Source: Lactobacillus johnsonii ATCC 33200 (GTDB lineage: Bacteria > Bacillota > Bacilli > Lactobacillales > Lactobacillaceae). Taken from it: a stretch of 64,000 nt of DNA. Both the position numbers and the translations under genes were made by a program. The DNA lies in assembly GCF_000159355.1 (NCBI RefSeq), contig NZ_GG670120.1, forward strand, positions 635,748 through 699,747, written 5' to 3'. Numbering within the stretch: position 1 is the stretch's first letter; every line of letters begins with the position of its first letter. Below are positions 37,171 to 46,028 of the stretch, one piece after another. The notes under the pieces are model-generated. The model was not told the DNA's origin, did not search any database, and was given only the letters and a program-made list of their open reading frames with translations.

Positions 37171-38007
37171 TTATATCCGTGCTTCATGATACTTATTTAG
37201 TAGAATAATATTCACTAAAATTAAAATTATATCTACACCCAGAACTATCAATAAAGTTAAGTAATTACTCGTTAGGTCTGATCTTACCTCACTGGCATCC
37301 TTACTTAAAGTAGTTAAAAACATTCCATTTTGTAAAAAGCCAGTTAGTGAGGTCAAAATAAAATCGTAAGTATTAATCAAAAATATTAATCCAATACAAC
37401 CTAATAAAACCACTACTAAGAAATAAACTAATTTACTTATTCTTTCAGGAAGAAAATCACTAACTATTTTTCCCGTAAAATTAACGAGACTCACAGCAAG
37501 ATAAATGAATATACCAATTAGGACTATCAAAACAATGCTAGACAATAAATCCATTATGTGCATCTCTTGCCATAACTTTCCTTCACCGATTGACCCGAAT
37601 TTTTTAAAAGTAGTCTTCCAAAATTCATTTGTTCCCATTACAGGTATTCCTGAAACGAGGATCATACCTATTTGCAAAATAACTAAATAGACACCATTAA
37701 CAACAGCTGATAAAAGGTTGGCAAATAGTAAAGAACTTTCTTTAATTGGAGCTAATCGCCAAGTTTGAGACGAATAGACTTCCTCATTTTTTCGACTCGA
37801 AAGAGCTAAGTAGGCTATATCAAATAGTGGCGTGATCATCAGAAAAGCTACTAAGAAATAAGCCTTATTCTCACCCTCAAAAGCCGAATTAAAGAGGGCC
37901 CAAAAACCTAAAAGAATTCCAACAATCACTTGTAAAATTGCTAATCGGCGAACAAGGCGTACTTTGCTTTTAGTCAATTCTTTAAATATTGATGAAAAAG
38001 TTGCCAT
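37171..38007 (-). CDS. ABC-2 type permease, paralogue B
   Basis: This is a 278-residue membrane protein with six predicted hydrophobic segments. It starts FSSIFKELTKSKVRLVRRLA and contains the stretch LAPIKESSLLFANLLSAVVN, shared almost word for word with the next upstream gene (VPISSSKFYLANISSAIVNG). The two are therefore tandem paralogues forming a heterodimeric ABC-2 permease served by the ATPase at 38832. The operon is headed by a GntR-YtrA-type regulator, an arrangement often linked to resistance to cell-envelope stress or antibiotics. The substrate is unknown. It is the last gene, ending at a shared terminator. Confidence 0.82.
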   Translation of the reverse strand: MATFSSIFKELTKSKVRLVRRLAILQVIVGILLGFWALFNSAFEGENKAYFLVAFLMITPLFDIAYLALSSRKNEEVYSSQTWRLAPIKESSLLFANLLSAVVNGVYLVILQIGMILVSGIPVMGTNEFWKTTFKKFGSIGEGKLWQEMHIMDLLSSIVLIVLIGIFIYLAVSLVNFTGKIVSDFLPERISKLVYFLVVVLLGCIGLIFLINTYDFILTSLTGFLQNGMFLTTLSKDASEVRSDLTSNYLTLLIVLGVDIILILVNIILLNKYHEARI

Positions 38008-38013
38008 ATATTC

Positions 38014-38829
38014 TTACTTCCCTTCGTGGAAGTTCTTTAAAAGCCAAACGTTGATTGAACCTAAAATAATATCAATAAATGCCAAGACTAAATTGTTTTC
38101 TATAAATGACATTAGACCATTAGTAGTGTCACCCCAACGGACTTGATTTAATAAACTTCCTAGATTATTTGTCAAAACAATAAAGATAAAGATCAAAATA
38201 ATCATAATGACAAAACGAATTAATTTACTATGCTTATCAGGAAGAAAGTCAGTAATAGTTCTACTTGATAGATTGAGCAAAGTCACAATGCTATAAACCA
38301 AAATTGCAAATAATATAAAGGCTAAAAATGCACTTAGTATTTCTCCAATTGGAAAAGCATCAGAAAATTTTTGCCAAAAGTCGCCCGCATGAGTTTCTTT
38401 AGCAAGGGCCCGGTTAATTTCCCAAATATCAGTTCTAACATCTTTACTTAAGAATGCTGGTAAAAACGTAACAATCCCCATTCCAATTTGAATTAATACC
38501 AAGTAAAGCCCATTAACAATAGCAGAAGAAATATTTGCTAAGTAAAATTTACTTGAGGAAATTGGAACTAAACGCCAAGTCTGAGAGCTATACTCTTTTT
38601 CGTTTTGCCAAGCAGAGAGAACTACATAGGCCATATCAGCTAATGGAGCAAAAGTACATACCATGACAAACCATACAATCGGGTTATCTGAATTTGAAAA
38701 TCCACCATTAGAAAAAAGTCCCCAAAGTGCAAAAATAGATGCAGCTACTAATTGCAACAGAGCTAACAGATAAACACTCCGACGCTTCTTTTTACCCATT
38801 TGATTAAATAGTGCTTTAAAAGTAGTCAT
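38014..38829 (-). CDS. ABC-2 type permease, paralogue A
   Basis: This is a 271-residue permease with six hydrophobic segments, paralogous to the following gene. The first (KALFNQMGKKKRRSVYLLAL) and middle (YSSQTWRLVPISSSKFYLAN) stretches correspond in both proteins, including the SSQTWRL motif. It begins 2 bases after the ATPase stop and is followed after 6 bases by its paralogue. The charged start and paired arrangement fit a two-permease, one-ATPase exporter of the YtrCDE or YhcE class. No periplasmic-type domain is present. Confidence 0.82.
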   Translation of the reverse strand: MTTFKALFNQMGKKKRRSVYLLALLQLVAASIFALWGLFSNGGFSNSDNPIVWFVMVCTFAPLADMAYVVLSAWQNEKEYSSQTWRLVPISSSKFYLANISSAIVNGLYLVLIQIGMGIVTFLPAFLSKDVRTDIWEINRALAKETHAGDFWQKFSDAFPIGEILSAFLAFILFAILVYSIVTLLNLSSRTITDFLPDKHSKLIRFVIMIILIFIFIVLTNNLGSLLNQVRWGDTTNGLMSFIENNLVLAFIDIILGSINVWLLKNFHEGK

Positions 38830-38831
38830 CC

Positions 38832-39539
38832 TTATTCAGCTCCTTCATCTGCGTATAAGCTTTCATAATACTCTTCAATACTTTTTCCGTGTGCTCTTAT
38901 ATCATCTGCTGAAAGATGACTGGCAATTTTTTTATCCTTTACAATTACTACTTCATCTAAAATTGTTGTAATTTCATTTACAAAGTGATCAGAAATAATA
39001 ATTGTACTGTCTTGATTCTTCCAAAGTAAGATTGAATTGATAATTCTCTTTCGAGCCATTGGATCAATACCAGAAAATGGTTCATCCAGTAAATACAACT
39101 TAGCTTCTCTACTTAAAGTAACAGCAATTTCAAGTTTTTCACGCATTCCTCGTGATAATTGCCCTAACTTCATATCATTGCTAAGCTTCATGAATGAACG
39201 TAATTGCTCGAATTTACTACTGTCAAAATCTGAAAATAATTTTTGATAGAATTCTTCTACTTCCTCAATTTTAGTGGAATCACTCAATCCCTTTAAATTG
39301 TCAGTCATGGCAATATTAGCTTTACGGTAAACTTCACTACCATCCCCATTGAGCAGTACTTCACCTTGATAATGCTTAGCAATCCCAACAATTACTCTCA
39401 TTAAAGTTGTCTTACCTGCACCATTTTCACCTAGTAAGGCAATAATCTTTCCTGAATCAAAATCTAAGTTCACATTATCAAGAATAGTTTTTAAGTTTTT
39501 TCGATATGTTAATTCTTTTACTTCAAGTAGTTTATTCAT
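38832..39539 (-). CDS. ABC transporter ATPase (GntR-linked operon)
   Basis: This is a 235-residue ATPase of the ABC-2 exporter class. Walker A is LLGENGAGKTTLMRVI, the signature LSRGMREKLEIAVTLSREA is an SRG-type variant of LSGGQ typical for this subclass, Walker B is LYLLDEPFSGIDPMARK, and the H-loop is IIISDHFVNE. The start at 39537-39539 lies one base after the regulator's stop codon, with GAAGAAGGGAG upstream; an in-frame start at 39563 would overlap the regulator. It energises the two permeases that follow. Confidence 0.9.
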   Translation of the reverse strand: MNKLLEVKELTYRKNLKTILDNVNLDFDSGKIIALLGENGAGKTTLMRVIVGIAKHYQGEVLLNGDGSEVYRKANIAMTDNLKGLSDSTKIEEVEEFYQKLFSDFDSSKFEQLRSFMKLSNDMKLGQLSRGMREKLEIAVTLSREAKLYLLDEPFSGIDPMARKRIINSILLWKNQDSTIIISDHFVNEITTILDEVVIVKDKKIASHLSADDIRAHGKSIEEYYESLYADEGAE

Positions 39540-39540
39540 T

Positions 39541-39909
39541 TTAATCTCCCTTCTTCTCCTCAATAAACTTTTTAAGCTCTTCCAGCGTCTTTTCTGGAGT
39601 TAAGCCTAATTGTGCAGTACTTTCTAAAAATTCACTCATTGTATCCTTAATCAGCTCTCTACGCTTTTGTAAAATCAACTCTGTATCTGTTGTTACAAAC
39701 GAACCAAGTCCGCGCCTAACCTCTAAAATTCCCTCGGTATTCATTTGATTCAAAGCACGCTGAACCGTATTGACATTTACTGTTAGATCAACAGCTAATT
39801 GGCGAACTGATGGAACTTTTTCTCCCGGATTAATTTTTCCTAAAGCGATTTGTCGATAAAGATACTTTTCTATTTGAACATAAATTGGAATATTATCTTG
39901 AAATTGCAA
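39541..39909 (-). CDS. GntR-family (YtrA-type) transcriptional regulator
   Basis: This is a 122-residue short GntR-type repressor. The winged helix is visible from IPIYVQIEKYLYRQIALGKI through GEKVPSVRQLAVDLTVNVNT and VQRALNQMNTEGILEVRRGL. A short YtrA-like tail replaces the usual effector-binding domain. The start is a TTG at 39907-39909, with GAGAGGTG upstream. It heads the operon with the ABC ATPase and two permeases and has a perfect inverted repeat at its promoter, so autoregulation is likely. In Bacillus, YtrA-type operons respond to cell-wall-targeting antibiotics; whether this one does is unknown. Confidence 0.9.
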   Translation of the reverse strand: MQFQDNIPIYVQIEKYLYRQIALGKINPGEKVPSVRQLAVDLTVNVNTVQRALNQMNTEGILEVRRGLGSFVTTDTELILQKRRELIKDTMSEFLESTAQLGLTPEKTLEELKKFIEEKKGD

Positions 39910-39927
39910 TCTTTACACCTCTCTACT

Positions 39928-39951
39928 AGTGTACGGATTATCTATTACACT
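39928..39951 (-). promoter_or_regulatory. GntR operator
   Basis: AGTGTA (39928-39933) and TACACT (39946-39951) form a perfect inverted repeat with a 12-base spacer, close to operators of YtrA-type GntR repressors. It lies between the -10 box and the regulator's start codon. Confidence 0.75.
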
Positions 39952-39985
39952 GATATAATACCAATATACTTTTTCAAATACAAGC
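39952..39985 (-). promoter_or_regulatory. Promoter of the GntR-ABC operon
   Basis: On the minus strand TTGTAT, a 17-base spacer and TATTAT form a sigma-A promoter immediately upstream of the inverted-repeat operator, so a bound repressor would block it. Confidence 0.6.
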
Positions 39986-40218
39986 TATAATTTTGTTTCA
40001 CGATTTAGAAAATATACTTTTTAATAAAAAATAGTAGATAAAAATGCTATTATTTCAAGCATTTTATCTACTATTTAGCAGATTAATAGTATCAGTGTAA
40101 AACTATTTTTAATTTTTAATTAATTTAATATCATTGATAAATAAGTGTTTTTAGCCATTCAAGCAATCATAGAAAATATAAAATTTAATCAAAATTACTT
40201 AAAAATTGTTTCACTTAT
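39986..40218. other. Intergenic region between pepT and the GntR operon
   Basis: This AT-rich stretch contains the pepT terminator at about 40028-40076 and nothing else I can recognise: no ORF with a ribosome binding site and no repeat. Confidence 0.5.
40028..40076 (-). terminator. Terminator of pepT
   Basis: A long stem (AAATAGTAGATAAAA arm with its complement, closed by GC pairs around an 11-base loop) is followed on the minus strand by T6. It lies about 140 bases after the pepT stop, leaving a long 3' untranslated tail. Confidence 0.75.
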
Positions 40219-41466
40219 TTACTTCTTATTTCTCTCAACGTTTAATTGATTAATCTTACGCAAGACGTCTACTGCTTTCCACATACTTTCTAATACAGTG
40301 TATTCGTAGCGTCCATGCATATTTTCTTCACCGGCAAAAAGATTTGGACAAGGTAGACCCATATAAGTTAATTGAGAACCGTCTGTTCCCCCACGAACTG
40401 GATCTTCATTAACAGTAAGCCCTTCAGCCTTGTAAGCATCCCTAGCTAAATCAACAATCTCCATGTGCTTTTCTAATTCATCAGCCATGTTGTAATATTG
40501 ATCCCACATTTTCAGCTTAATTCTTTCAGTACCAAACTCGTCATTCATCTTCTTAACGATGTCTTTAACTAGATTCTTTCTCTTTTCAAGACCATCACGT
40601 TCAAAGTCACGAATGATGTAGTCCATATGTGCTGAATCAACTGTTCCATCAAAATTCATCAAGTGGAAGAACCCTTCACGACCTTCAGTATGTTCTGGAC
40701 GATCATGTTCAGGCAATTGATTATGAAAATCAATCCCAATTTGAATAGCATTAATCATTTGGCCCTTAGCAACAGCTGGGTGTACATTAACGCCTTGAAT
40801 ATTTAAGCCAAATTGCGCTGCTGAAAAAGTACCCCAGTCGAGTTTGCCTGGTGCTTCACCATCAACAGTATAAGCAAAATCTGCACCAAATTCTTCAACA
40901 TCAAAGTGCTCTGCACCAGTACCAATTTCTTCATCGGGAGTAAATGCTAACTTAATTTCACCATGTTTTTCTTCGGGATGCTCCATCAAGTATTCTGCAA
41001 AAGTCATTAATTCAGAAATACCACACTTATCGTCTCCACCAAGTAAAGTATCACCAGACGCAGAAATAATGGTTTGACCCTTATAGTTCTTTAAATTAGG
41101 GAAAACTTCTGGGTCTAAATAAAATTCAGTATCTCCCAATTGAATCTTAGATTCACCATCATAGTTTTCAGTAATTTGAGGTTTAACATCAACCGAATTA
41201 AAGTCTGCTGTATCACAGTGAGCTAACAAACCAAAAGTAGGTACTTTATAATCAATATTTGAAGGAATAGTCGCAATTACACATCCACTTTTTTGATTAT
41301 AGTGAACATCTTTAAGACCTAGTTCTTCTAAGTCTTTCATGATTACATTTTTTTGAAAATTTTCTTCTCTTTCAGTTGATGGGAAACGATCTGAATGTTC
41401 ATCAGAGCGTGAATTCACCTTAACGTATTTTAAAAATCTAGGTAGTAAATTTGGATATTCTGCCAT
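40219..41466 (-). CDS. pepT: Peptidase T (tripeptide aminopeptidase)
   Basis: This 415-residue dizinc M20 peptidase removes N-terminal residues from tripeptides in the cytosol. Zinc ligands and catalytic residues are in FGLLAHCDTADFNS, LLGGDDKCGISELM (bridging Asp) and AFTPDEEIGTGAEHFDVEEF (general base and ligand). The dimerisation domain carries AHMDYIIRDFERDGLEKR. The C-terminal His ligand region is PNLFAGEENMHGRYEYTVLE. Length and order are typical of lactobacillus PepT. It is probably monocistronic, 10 bases downstream of the Nif3-like gene and possibly read through from it. Confidence 0.97.
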   Translation of the reverse strand: MAEYPNLLPRFLKYVKVNSRSDEHSDRFPSTEREENFQKNVIMKDLEELGLKDVHYNQKSGCVIATIPSNIDYKVPTFGLLAHCDTADFNSVDVKPQITENYDGESKIQLGDTEFYLDPEVFPNLKNYKGQTIISASGDTLLGGDDKCGISELMTFAEYLMEHPEEKHGEIKLAFTPDEEIGTGAEHFDVEEFGADFAYTVDGEAPGKLDWGTFSAAQFGLNIQGVNVHPAVAKGQMINAIQIGIDFHNQLPEHDRPEHTEGREGFFHLMNFDGTVDSAHMDYIIRDFERDGLEKRKNLVKDIVKKMNDEFGTERIKLKMWDQYYNMADELEKHMEIVDLARDAYKAEGLTVNEDPVRGGTDGSQLTYMGLPCPNLFAGEENMHGRYEYTVLESMWKAVDVLRKINQLNVERNKK

Positions 41467-41476
41467 TTTTGTCCTC

Positions 41477-42274
41477 CTAAAATAAATCTTGAAATGGATT
41501 AGTTGATACCTCTGAAATTATTACAGGTACATTCCAATTATAATCCTGATTCCACTTTTCAAGTCGATCCCCAACCTTATATTTAAAAAGTTTCTCCGTG
41601 TAATGTCCTGGATCAACTACTGTTAAGCCTGAAGAGATCATATCATGACCAACGTGATAGTATACATCTCCGGTTATAAATGCATCAACTCCATCAACTA
41701 GAGCTTGACGCCAGAACTTACCGCCATCTCCGCAAATAAAAGCTACAGTTGAGATTAACCTATCATTATCAGCAGTAATCAGTCTTGCCATTGGAATTTG
41801 CATCTTGTCTTTAACATAATAAGCAAATTCCTTAGCTGTCATTTTCTTAGGTAGTTTACCCTTTCTACCAATCGCAATTCCATCAGTATCGAAGGCAAAA
41901 GGCTCAACCTCTTCTAAGCCTAATTCTTCAGCTTGCCAATCTGCTGAGCCGTTCTGAGCCTTGTCAGAATTGGTATGAATTGAATATACAGCAATCCCAT
42001 TAGCGATTAACTTACCGTACATTGCATTTTGAGGATCAGCAAAATCAAGATTTTTAGCCGGTCTAAACATCACTGGATGGTGGCTAATGATGAGGTCAAC
42101 ACCCTTTTCAATTGCTTCATCTACTACTTGCGGCCGAACGTCTAAGGTAGTCATTACCTTGGTAACATCTACATCCATTGATCCGATTTGCATCCCAACT
42201 GGATCACCTTCAGAAGCAATTTCTTCAGGAAAGTCTTTTTTTAAGCGAGCTACAATATCTGCTACTTTTGTCAT
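41477..42274 (-). CDS. Nif3-like dinuclear metal centre protein (DUF34)
   Basis: This 265-residue protein is of the Nif3/YqfO (DUF34) family. Metal ligands are visible in LIISHHPVMFRPAKN (two histidines), YSIHTNSDKAQNGSADW and the C-terminal FITGDVYYHVGHDMI. It lacks the inserted PII-like domain of longer YqfO versions. The molecular role of this family is unsettled (metal chaperone or GTP-cyclohydrolase-like annotations are weak). It overlaps trmK by 4 bases (ATGA), a pairing conserved in Firmicutes, and precedes pepT. Confidence 0.92.
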   Translation of the reverse strand: MTKVADIVARLKKDFPEEIASEGDPVGMQIGSMDVDVTKVMTTLDVRPQVVDEAIEKGVDLIISHHPVMFRPAKNLDFADPQNAMYGKLIANGIAVYSIHTNSDKAQNGSADWQAEELGLEEVEPFAFDTDGIAIGRKGKLPKKMTAKEFAYYVKDKMQIPMARLITADNDRLISTVAFICGDGGKFWRQALVDGVDAFITGDVYYHVGHDMISSGLTVVDPGHYTEKLFKYKVGDRLEKWNQDYNWNVPVIISEVSTNPFQDLF

Positions 42275-42954
42275 TTTAGTACTTCCTCAATCATTTCAAT
42301 CAAATCATCTATCTGACTAATTTTAGCTTCATCTTTATTTTTAGCCTTATTTAGATTAGCTTTGAGATTTTCATAGTAATTAAGTTGCTTAGTCCATTTT
42401 TTAATAAAAACTAGATTTTTTTCTTTTAATAAAAATGGACCAAATTCTAATTCTTGATCAGATAAATTATACTTAGCCTCTGTTAACTTAGCCTTGATTA
42501 TTTCATAAATGTGGCCAGCTACTTCGATAATCTTTTCTTCTACTATCTCATACTGATGATCAACGAGCCATTTTCTAACCAAAGGCTCACCTATATTCGC
42601 CTCTAAAATTAAAGTAGGATAGACTTTTTCATCGTGATGAGCCGTTTCTAACAAATTAGTCATGAGCTTTCCACCCATTCCAGCGATTACAACTGTATCA
42701 ATTTGATCACTACTCTTTAAAGTTTCTAATCCAGACCCTAATCTTATCTCAATCTTATCTTCTAGGCCTGCTTGTTCAATATCTTGTTTCGCATTATCTA
42801 ATGGGCCAGCTGCAACATCACTTGCAATTGCAAAATCTATTTTTCCTTCTTCTACTAATGCAATTGGTAAATATGCATGGTCAGTTCCAATATCTGCTAC
42901 TCGACTTTGTGGATCAACCATTTTACCAATTTGAGCTAGTCTTTCTTCTAACAC
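42271..42954 (-). CDS. trmK: tRNA (adenine(22)-N1)-methyltransferase TrmK
   Basis: This is a 227-residue TrmK-family enzyme that methylates A22 in the D-loop of tRNAs with SAM. The SAM loop is RVADIGTDHAYLPIALVEEG, the catalytic region is DTVVIAGMGGKLMTNLL, and the C-terminal helices FIKKWTKQLNYYENLKANL form the tRNA-binding coiled coil. I favour a GTG start at 42952-42954 behind AAGAGGTGAG; the longer ATG frame from 42984 adds ten residues without a ribosome binding site. It is translationally coupled to the Nif3-like gene. Confidence 0.92.
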   Translation of the reverse strand: MLEERLAQIGKMVDPQSRVADIGTDHAYLPIALVEEGKIDFAIASDVAAGPLDNAKQDIEQAGLEDKIEIRLGSGLETLKSSDQIDTVVIAGMGGKLMTNLLETAHHDEKVYPTLILEANIGEPLVRKWLVDHQYEIVEEKIIEVAGHIYEIIKAKLTEAKYNLSDQELEFGPFLLKEKNLVFIKKWTKQLNYYENLKANLNKAKNKDEAKISQIDDLIEMIEEVLK

Positions 42955-43021
42955 ACTCTCACCTCTTATTAAAAATTTTAGCATAGATAATCCAAAACTT
43001 ACTTGAAAAAATTTTTAATCA

Positions 43022-43060
43022 TAAAAAAAGCAATAAAGGCTAAAACAATCCTTTATTGCT
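43022..43060 (-). terminator. Terminator of the amino-acid ABC operon
   Basis: AGCAATAAAGG pairs with CCTTTATTGCT over 11 bases, with a T7 tract on the minus strand. It lies directly after the binding-protein gene. Confidence 0.9.
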
Positions 43061-43076
43061 AAAAATTCAATTATAT

Positions 43077-43931
43077 TTACTTGGTAATAATGATATCTGA
43101 TGGCTTAACATCATTACCAAAGTAAGGCTTTAATTCTTGGTTGTAGTCATTAACAAAGAAGCCATCCTTGTTAAGCTTATTAATGTGCTTATTGGTCCAG
43201 TCAAGAAGTGACTTATTGCCCTTCTTAACAGCAGGCGCAATGTATGAATTTGGTCCTAAGTGCTTGATACCAACAGTATACTTAGGATTGTTCTTTACCC
43301 AAGCATATAAGTAAGAGTTATCATCAGCTAAGGCTGCGGCACGACCATTTTTCATTGCGTTGAATTGTTGAGTCTTAGAATCAAATTTCAAAAGATCAAC
43401 ATCTGGTTGCTTACTAGTGAAGTAATTTTCAGCAGTAGTACCCTTAGTTACAATCACCTTTTTACCCTTCAATTGGTTCACATTAGTAATTGGCTTAGAC
43501 TTAGGTGAAACAACACCAACTGATACTTTCATGTATGGCTTAGCAAAATCTACAACTTGCTTTCTTTCTGAAGTAACAGTGAAGTTGGCTAAAACAATAT
43601 CAGCCTTGTTTGCATTCAAAGTATCAACACGGTTATTAGCGTTTACTTGAACAAACTTAACTTTAACACCCATTTCTTTAGCTAATTCACGAGCCAAGCG
43701 AACATCATATCCAACGCGCTTACCATCCTTATTAACCCAACCATATGGTGGTAAATCGCCAAATACGGCAACCTTCAAAGTGCCACGTTTCTTAATTGCA
43801 GCAACCGAGCTAGGGTTATTGCTTGAGGAATTACTGCTTGAATTATTTGAGCAAGCAGTTAAAATCACAGCTCCAACAGCTAAAATTCCAACAGCAGCAA
43901 TTAACTTTTTAATAAATTTATGTTTCTTCAT
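43077..43931 (-). CDS. Polar amino-acid ABC transporter, lipoprotein binding protein
   Basis: This is a 284-residue extracytoplasmic solute-binding lipoprotein. The signal and lipobox ILTACSNNSS place the lipidated cysteine at residue 27, followed by a serine/asparagine linker. The binding domain (LKVAVFGDLPPYGWVNKDGK, YDVRLARELAKEMGVKVKFV, VDFAKPYMKVSVGVVSPKS) is of the family 3 glutamine/glutamate/cystine type. It is last in an operon with two permeases and an ATPase. The ligand (glutamine, glutamate, aspartate or cystine) cannot be fixed by eye. Confidence 0.92.
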   Translation of the reverse strand: MKKHKFIKKLIAAVGILAVGAVILTACSNNSSSNSSSNNPSSVAAIKKRGTLKVAVFGDLPPYGWVNKDGKRVGYDVRLARELAKEMGVKVKFVQVNANNRVDTLNANKADIVLANFTVTSERKQVVDFAKPYMKVSVGVVSPKSKPITNVNQLKGKKVIVTKGTTAENYFTSKQPDVDLLKFDSKTQQFNAMKNGRAAALADDNSYLYAWVKNNPKYTVGIKHLGPNSYIAPAVKKGNKSLLDWTNKHINKLNKDGFFVNDYNQELKPYFGNDVKPSDIIITK

Positions 43932-43942
43932 TTTTTCTCTTC

Positions 43943-44683
43943 CTAAAATTCCATACTCTCTAAAAATTCTTCTGCTCTCTTTGTTTTGGGATGCTCAAAG
44001 AATTCTTTTCCTGGTGTGTCTTCTACAATGGTTCCATTTTCTAAGAATAAGACTTGATCAGCAATCTGCTTGGCAAAGTTCATCTCGTGAGTAACGATGA
44101 TCATGGTCATATGATCTTCATCAGATAACTGCTTGATTAATTCTAGTACCCCTCTAACCATTTCTGGATCAAGAGAAGCAGTAACTTCATCAAATAGCAT
44201 TAAATCAGGATGAAGAGCTAATGCACGAACAATTGCAATTCTCTGTTTTTGACCACCAGATAATTGTCGTGGATATGAATTTGCATACTGCTCTAAATGC
44301 ACTCTTTTTAATAGAGCTTTTGCTTCTTTTTCAACCTCAGCCTTAGGTCTCTTCTGTACTTTCACTGGACCAAGCAAGATATTTTCTAAGACTGTCATAT
44401 TTGGAAAAAGATCATAACTCTGAAAAACCATCCCTATTTTTTGACGAAGTTTTTGCCAATTTTTAGCATTGGGAATTATTTTATTTCCTTCAAAAACAAT
44501 TGTGCCACTCTTAAATTTTTCTAAACCATTTAAACAGCGAAGTAAGGTACTTTTACCAGATCCAGACGGTCCAAGTAATGTTAACACCTCTCCCTTATTT
44601 AGAGAAAAAGAAATATCATGTAATACTTGCTTATTTCCATAAAACTTGTTTAAATCTTCAACTTCTAATATTTTTTCAGTCAT
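43943..44683 (-). CDS. Polar amino-acid ABC transporter ATPase
   Basis: This is a 246-residue GlnQ/HisP-type ATPase. Walker A is LLGPSGSGKSTLLRCLNGL, the Q-loop is IGMVFQSYDLFPNMTVLEN, the signature and Walker B are LSGGQKQRIAIVRALALHPD and LMLFDEVTASLDPEMV, and the H-loop is IIVTHEMNFAKQ. The serine-aspartate D-loop and intact glutamate indicate a working ATPase. It is spaced 3 bases from the upstream permease gene and precedes the binding protein by 11. Confidence 0.95.
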   Translation of the reverse strand: MTEKILEVEDLNKFYGNKQVLHDISFSLNKGEVLTLLGPSGSGKSTLLRCLNGLEKFKSGTIVFEGNKIIPNAKNWQKLRQKIGMVFQSYDLFPNMTVLENILLGPVKVQKRPKAEVEKEAKALLKRVHLEQYANSYPRQLSGGQKQRIAIVRALALHPDLMLFDEVTASLDPEMVRGVLELIKQLSDEDHMTMIIVTHEMNFAKQIADQVLFLENGTIVEDTPGKEFFEHPKTKRAEEFLESMEF

Positions 44684-44686
44684 CCC

Positions 44687-45364
44687 TTACGCCTCGTTTC
44701 TCTTACTCAATCGTTTTGCCCAAAGTGATAAAGGATAATCAACGATGAAGTATAAGAAGAAAATCAATCCATATACCCAAAAAACACCGTTAGGATTAGT
44801 TTGATTATTTGCTTCAACAATTTGTTGTCCAACATTGATAACATCCATAACACTGATCATCATCAATAAAGAGGTTGTTTTAATTACTCTTGTAGCTAAA
44901 TTAATTGTTGCAGGTAATTCTAATTGAAAAGCTTGCGGCAATAAGACATAGATAAATAATTGCCACTTGTTTAAGCCAAGAGCCAAGCCTGATTCCCGTT
45001 GAATTTTTGGTACCGAAATCAACGTCCCACGAACAATATCACTAAATTCAGCTGAAACCCATAAAGCAAATGCAATCACTGCCATAACGGATGCCGGCCA
45101 ATTCAAATTAAATTGTCTAGGCAAAATATAATAGAACAAGAATAATAACACCACAGTAGGCACCATTCTGAAGAATTCTAGATATATTCTAAAAATCACT
45201 TTTACTAAGCGACTTTTCGATGTTCTTAAAACACCAAATAATGCCCCTAGTGCCAAGCCAATTATTAAAGAAAGAACTGCAATCCAAACACTTGTCCAGA
45301 GACCACCCAGCAAACGGGTAAAGTTTCTTCCTTCGAATAAAACATTAATCCCCGAATGTCCCAT
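44687..45364 (-). CDS. Polar amino-acid ABC permease 2
   Basis: This is a 225-residue HisM/GlnP-type permease with five hydrophobic segments. The EAA motif is visible in IQRESGLALGLNKWQLFIYV (E-x-G-x-x-x-G-L). The start at 45362-45364 is chosen for its AGGAGAG site; an upstream ATG at 45382 lacks one. It overlaps the end of permease 1. The start MGHSGINVLFEGRNFTRLLG is typical of Lactobacillus cystine/glutamine-type permeases, but the substrate remains open. Confidence 0.92.
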   Translation of the reverse strand: MGHSGINVLFEGRNFTRLLGGLWTSVWIAVLSLIIGLALGALFGVLRTSKSRLVKVIFRIYLEFFRMVPTVVLLFLFYYILPRQFNLNWPASVMAVIAFALWVSAEFSDIVRGTLISVPKIQRESGLALGLNKWQLFIYVLLPQAFQLELPATINLATRVIKTTSLLMMISVMDVINVGQQIVEANNQTNPNGVFWVYGLIFFLYFIVDYPLSLWAKRLSKRNEA

Positions 45365-46004
45365 AGCGAACTCTCCTTTCAAGCCAAGTTAATAATAAAG
45401 ATAGTGGAATTAAAATTATTGCATACGCAATCACTAAGACAAATAGATATTCATTTGAATGGTAGTACAAACCAATCAAATCTAATGCTGTATTAGTTAA
45501 TTCCGGAATAGCAATTACTGAAAAAATTGATGTTTCCTTAATTAAGAAAATAATATTTGCGGCAATCGCTGGAACACTTAAGGCAAAGCCTTGTGGAAAG
45601 ACTACATAACGGGCTAATTGCCATTTTGACATTCCAATTGCTTCACCAGATTCAATTTGATTTTTACTAATTCCATCAAATCCACCAGTAAATCCTTCCG
45701 CCATATAAGCTCCACCTAAAAATACTAAACCGATCAAACCACAAGTAATGGCGCTCATCTTTAATCCAATTACTGGAAAAGCATAGTATAAGAAGAAAAG
45801 CTGAATTAATAGTGGTGTATTTCTTGCAAGCTCAACATATGCACTGACGATCTTATCAATTACAGGAACATGAAAATACTGAATCAAGCTACAACAGATC
45901 CCAACCACCATCGCTCCAATAATTCCCACAAAGGACATCCAGACTGTTACCTGGAAGCCTTTGACAAATTGTGGCAAACTTTGCTGAATAATTGCCCAAC
46001 TCAT
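45345..46004 (-). CDS. Polar amino-acid ABC permease 1
   Basis: This is a 219-residue HisQ/GlnP-type permease and the first gene of the operon. The EAA loop is seen in KNQIESGEAIGMSKWQLARY, and the family stretch PLLIQLFFLYYAFPVIGLKM is present. The start at 46002-46004 follows GGAAAGAAGGG; a longer frame from 46022 is unsupported. The end overlaps the start of permease 2 by about 20 bases. The two permeases presumably form a heterodimer. The promoter with an inverted repeat lies about 40 bases upstream. Confidence 0.92.
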   Translation of the reverse strand: MSWAIIQQSLPQFVKGFQVTVWMSFVGIIGAMVVGICCSLIQYFHVPVIDKIVSAYVELARNTPLLIQLFFLYYAFPVIGLKMSAITCGLIGLVFLGGAYMAEGFTGGFDGISKNQIESGEAIGMSKWQLARYVVFPQGFALSVPAIAANIIFLIKETSIFSVIAIPELTNTALDLIGLYYHSNEYLFVLVIAYAIILIPLSLLLTWLERRVRYGTFGD

Positions 46005-46028
46005 ATTTTCCCTTCTTTCCAAAAATAA

